From JAUHWS01 sp964571805 (lineage in GTDB: Bacteria; Patescibacteriota; Gracilibacteria; UM-FILTER-43-11): DNA of 7,907 nucleotides. Location: the NCBI GenBank assembly GCA_964571805.1, contig CAZNDI010000055.1, forward strand, positions 1 through 7,907. Direction: 5' to 3'. Below the pieces are notes generated by a model, which did not search any database, was not told the origin of the DNA, and saw only the letters and a list, made by a program, of their open reading frames with translations. Positions 6,420 through 7,907 of the stretch are shown one piece after another (within the stretch, counting starts at the first letter, position 1; the number at the start of each line of letters is the position of its first letter). Both the position numbers and the translations under genes were made by a program.

Positions 6420-7175
6420 TCAACCCACCCCACATTGTGAGGCCGGCTCGGTGCAGTTCGATTGACATGATTCGTCCAAAACTGGATCGCATTCCTCTCC
6501 TTGATCCTTTACACCATTTCCGCACGTTGCCAGAGTACAATTGTTTGTACATGAATCATCATTCACCTCATTCCCATCATCACACATTTCAAAGGGATCC
6601 TCAGTTACTCCATTGCCACAGGATTCGAGCTGACAGTTTTGATCACAGCCATCCCCATTAGAAACATTGCAATCGTCACAGCCTTCTCCCGGTGAAATGA
6701 TTCCATCCCCACAGATCCCCGTACATTCACTGACATCAAACTCGCAGGTTTCTGGATTACAGGTCAATACCCCCGTAAAGAAGCCTTGTTCCATTTGACA
6801 GTTTGAAGCCTCAAGCCCCTGGGGCAGGCCTCCCACAAAGTCACAATCTTCAACTCCAGGGCTAAACACCTCATCTCCACAGGTTAGTGGCGGAGTTCCA
6901 GAAACCTCAGCCCCCACATTACCGCTGCTAGAATCACTTTCTCCGGAAGTTATGCCCGCACCTGTTGCGACCCCGCTTGAGCCTGTGGGGACATTCCCGT
7001 CCGTCGGCCCTGGATCCTCTGGTGATCCCGAAGAAGTTGAGTTTTCTGTCGTTGGGAAATCAACATAAAAAGGAACAACACAGGCAGGTTCAAGAAACAG
7101 TCCTGCTGCGAGGACTGCCTCAAGGGCATGTCGAGTGGGGTGTTTTGGGGAATCAAGAGTCCTTCTAAACTGCAT
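6420..7175 (-). CDS. secreted or lipid-anchored cysteine-rich protein with Myxococcus-type disulfide repeats
   Basis: A 251-residue surface protein. A basic N-terminus (MQFRRTLDSPKHPTRH) precedes a hydrophobic stretch (ALEAVLAAGLFLEPACVVPF), then a low-complexity Ser/Thr/Gly/Pro linker at ~43-95. The remainder holds 20 cysteines in four modules. Module 1 (99-154) is of the 'DCDF...L...C...GFFTGVLTC' type. Modules 2-4 (155-185, 186-217, 218-251) follow the pattern 'CGNGV...E.CDDGN...DD.C..NC', as in the Myxococcus cysteine-rich repeat/DUF4215 family. An even cysteine count fits full disulfide pairing outside the cell. One extra cysteine (Cys32) follows the hydrophobic segment and could be a lipid attachment site, but LEPAC is a poor lipobox. 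I chose the ATG at 7175; an upstream TTG at 7247 would add 24 residues but overlaps the likely promoter. Function unknown, perhaps adhesion or a surface scaffold. Confidence 0.78.
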   Translation of the reverse strand: MQFRRTLDSPKHPTRHALEAVLAAGLFLEPACVVPFYVDFPTTENSTSSGSPEDPGPTDGNVPTGSSGVATGAGITSGESDSSSGNVGAEVSGTPPLTCGDEVFSPGVEDCDFVGGLPQGLEASNCQMEQGFFTGVLTCNPETCEFDVSECTGICGDGIISPGEGCDDCNVSNGDGCDQNCQLESCGNGVTEDPFEMCDDGNEVNDDSCTNNCTLATCGNGVKDQGEECDPVLDESCQSNCTEPASQCGVG

Positions 7176-7206
7176 TTTACATTTATTGTTAATTGGTAAG
7201 TGGAAA

Positions 7207-7235
7207 AATTTAATGTATTTTTTAAAAATAGTCAA
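7207..7235 (-). promoter_or_regulatory. likely promoter of the cysteine-rich gene
   Basis: On the minus strand, TTGACT (7235-7230), a 17-bp spacer and TAAATT (7212-7207), giving a start near 7200 and a leader of about 25 nt to the ATG at 7175. The -35 box is good and the -10 box weak (four of six). Its position argues against the TTG at 7247 as the start codon. Confidence 0.45.
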
Positions 7236-7327
7236 ATTTTCTTGCAAATCACTATAGGCTCAGAACATTTTTAGTTTGAAGAAGTATTAAAAAATAAATT
7301 CAGTTTTTCTATATTTGCAGTTTTTTT

Positions 7328-7471
7328 ACTGCTGATTCCAGGGTACTCAGGGGTCTGGGGAGAAACGAGCCACGAAGCGGCCCCTTTGGGGCGGGTAAAA
7401 TATTGAATAAGGTAAAAATCTGAGACCGCTTCGCCACAAAGTGGCCCCTTCGGGGTGTTCTCCCCAGCAGT
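7328..7471. repeat. long imperfect inverted repeat with internal hairpins
   Basis: ACTGCTG (7328-7334) pairs with CAGCAGT (7465-7471). CTGGGGAGAA (7355-7364) pairs perfectly with TTCTCCCCAG (7458-7467). GAAGCGG (7374-7380) pairs with CCGCTTC (7426-7432). Inside the arms are small hairpins GCCCC-TTT-GGGGC (7380-7392), CCAC-AAA-GTGG (7434-7444) and CCCC-TTC-GGGG (7445-7455). A T6 run (7471-7476) follows the right arm, so a plus-strand transcript would end in a terminator-like form. The left side also has GCAGT-T6-ACTGC (7317-7332). This could be a small mobile repeat, a structured RNA or a terminator. Confidence 0.65.
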
Positions 7472-7477
7472 TTTTTG

Positions 7478-7499
7478 GTTATCCGCCGCGGCGGATAAC
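7478..7499. repeat. perfect 22-bp palindrome
   Basis: The left arm GTTATCCGCCG (7478-7488) and right arm CGGCGGATAAC (7489-7499) are exact reverse complements with no spacer. The GC-rich core CCGCCGCGGCGG contrasts with the AT-rich surroundings. It could be a binding site for a dimeric protein, a repetitive extragenic palindrome or a replication/segregation site. Confidence 0.75.
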
Positions 7500-7575
7500 A
7501 TCTCACTGGGAAAAGAAATGAAGGCAGATCCGCGATAGCGAGGAAGCCATCGGGCCTGTCGGGAATGGGAAGTTT

Positions 7576-7612
7576 TTGAGGAAGTGAGAAAGGTTGAGGG
7601 TAAGTGAGAAGG
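7576..7612. repeat. two-copy purine-rich tandem repeat
   Basis: Two head-to-tail units sit side by side: TTGAGGAAGTGAGAAAGG (7576-7593) and TTGAGGGTAAGTGAGAAGG (7594-7612). They differ by a small insertion and a one-base deletion. The duplication follows the palindromic segment and lies in the same non-coding stretch. Confidence 0.55.
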
Positions 7613-7738
7613 CTGAAGCAATCTGCAAGAATGCTCCAGCAAAATATTGGACTTTCTTCCAACTAAAACATGGTTATCCTTATACCTCTAAAAAATAAAA
7701 AATTTCTTCACCTTGAACGAGTCTATAAAACTTTCCCC

Positions 7739-7767
7739 TTCTAAAAGAGAGAAATTAACCCTATAAT
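7739..7767 (+). promoter_or_regulatory. promoter of the D-Ala-D-Ala ligase gene
   Basis: A perfect -10 box TATAAT (7762-7767) lies 29 bp before the ligase ATG. The best-placed -35, TTCTAA (7739-7744, 17-bp spacer), is weak, so the promoter may depend on an activator or be of moderate strength. The leader of about 23 nt is AT-rich with no Shine-Dalgarno. Confidence 0.45.
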
Positions 7768-7796
7768 TCTGACAAAAAATCTAAGAATCTAAAATT

Positions 7797-7907
7797 ATGA
7801 AGCTTGCCATCCTCTGCGGAGGCCCCTCACTTGAACGAGGAATTTCCCTCAACTCTGCTCGGTCGGTGTGCGATCACCTTCAATCTGAAACCCTAGAAAT
7901 TGTCCCC
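7797..7907 (+). CDS. ddl: D-alanine--D-alanine ligase, N-terminal 37 codons (runs off window)
   Basis: Only the first 37 codons are present. They give MKLAILCGGPSLERGISLNS followed by ARSVCDHL, the diagnostic opening of D-Ala-D-Ala ligases (first strand, glycine-rich 'GGPS.ER..SL.SA..V' loop, first helix). The enzyme joins two D-alanines with ATP in the cytoplasm to make the dipeptide end of the peptidoglycan precursor. The Ser-x-Glu of the loop (SLE), where a glutamate takes part in substrate binding in the family, is retained. The ATP-grasp domain that would confirm the call lies beyond the window. The ATG is set by the family's usual N-terminus and a nearby perfect -10 box. The gene is transcribed away from the cysteine-rich gene. 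Confidence 0.82.
   Translation, partial: MKLAILCGGPSLERGISLNSARSVCDHLQSETLEIVP

Larger units (their letters stand above)
7176..7796. other. gene-free, repeat-rich stretch between divergent genes
   Basis: No convincing gene lies here. The flanks (7176-7316 and 7660-7796) are very AT-rich and hold the promoters of the two divergent genes. The middle (about 7317-7640) is more GC-rich and contains a long imperfect inverted repeat, a 22-bp perfect palindrome and a short tandem duplication. Two minus-strand open frames of about 120 codons overlap each other in the middle part. They run through the palindromes, show no coherent domain or start signal, and I treat them as chance. I saw no tRNA, rRNA, tmRNA, SRP RNA or RNase P RNA signature. 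Confidence 0.6.

Noticed and set aside
6437..7168. Histidine- and proline-rich frames opposite and across the cysteine-rich gene
   Set aside because: They arise from the Cys/Asp/Gly codons of the real gene read in other frames.
7176..7247. N-terminal extension of the cysteine-rich protein from a TTG codon
   Set aside because: The extra 72 bases are AT-rich, contain the likely promoter (7207-7235), and would bury the signal-like N-terminus behind 24 extra residues.
7317..7640. A CRISPR array or a known structured RNA (tmRNA, SRP RNA, RNase P RNA, tRNA)
   Set aside because: There is no regular repeat-spacer pattern, and none of the conserved sequences of these RNAs is visible.
7271..7662. Two overlapping minus-strand open frames of about 120 codons
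   Set aside because: They overlap in different frames, run through palindromes and tandem repeats, are rich in Pro/Arg/Ser without any domain, and lack a credible start signal. They look like chance frames in a GC-richer repeat tract.
2467..7907. A glycopeptide-resistance cluster, suggested by VanW and a D-Ala-D-Ala ligase in one window
   Set aside because: VanW-domain proteins are widespread outside resistance clusters, the ligase opening is that of an ordinary Ddl as far as visible, the genes are 4 kb apart and divergent, and no vanH, vanX or two-component genes are seen.

Overview
The window reads as a bacterial chromosome segment with a standard genetic code (TAA, TAG and TGA all end genes here). 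It carries mostly cell-envelope genes plus a small toxin-antitoxin pair. Starts are preceded by AT-rich leaders with little or no Shine-Dalgarno sequence. A VanW/G5-type protein, a YtxH protein, a DUF4153 membrane protein and a Myxococcus-type cysteine-rich repeat protein occur close together. This mix suggests an uncultivated lineage such as the Candidate Phyla Radiation (Patescibacteria, Peregrinibacteria-like). That placement is a tentative inference, not a demonstrated assignment.

Left part, plus strand: the 3' portion of a DUF4153-type multi-pass membrane protein (2-1735, start lies left of the window). It is followed by a two-gene HicB-HicA cassette (1813-2456) with its own good sigma70-type promoter and a 4-bp ATGA overlap between antitoxin and toxin.

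Central part, minus strand: a phosphomannomutase/phosphoglucomutase (4129-5523), a small YtxH-type membrane-anchored protein (3820-4071) and an exported VanW-domain protein (2467-3759), all in the same direction with gaps of about 60 bp. The first two each have a plausible promoter. They fit together as envelope functions: activated sugar supply and a surface or peptidoglycan-associated protein. The vanW gene converges on hicA with only 10 bp between stop codons.

Right part: an unrecognised 196-residue alpha-helical protein (5724-6314, minus) has clearly different codon use from its neighbours. A secreted or lipid-anchored cysteine-rich protein (6420-7175, minus) carries Myxococcus-type disulfide repeats. 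A gene-free stretch of about 620 bp (7176-7796) is rich in palindromes, a long imperfect inverted repeat and a short tandem repeat. The window ends in the first 37 codons of a D-alanine--D-alanine ligase (7797 onward, plus).

I did not find a convincing new multi-gene system. The most unusual material is non-coding: the repeat-rich stretch at 7317-7612 and a set of four copies of one 8-9-bp motif in mixed orientation upstream of the phosphomannomutase gene (5567-5702). The orphan gene at 5724-6314 also stands out.
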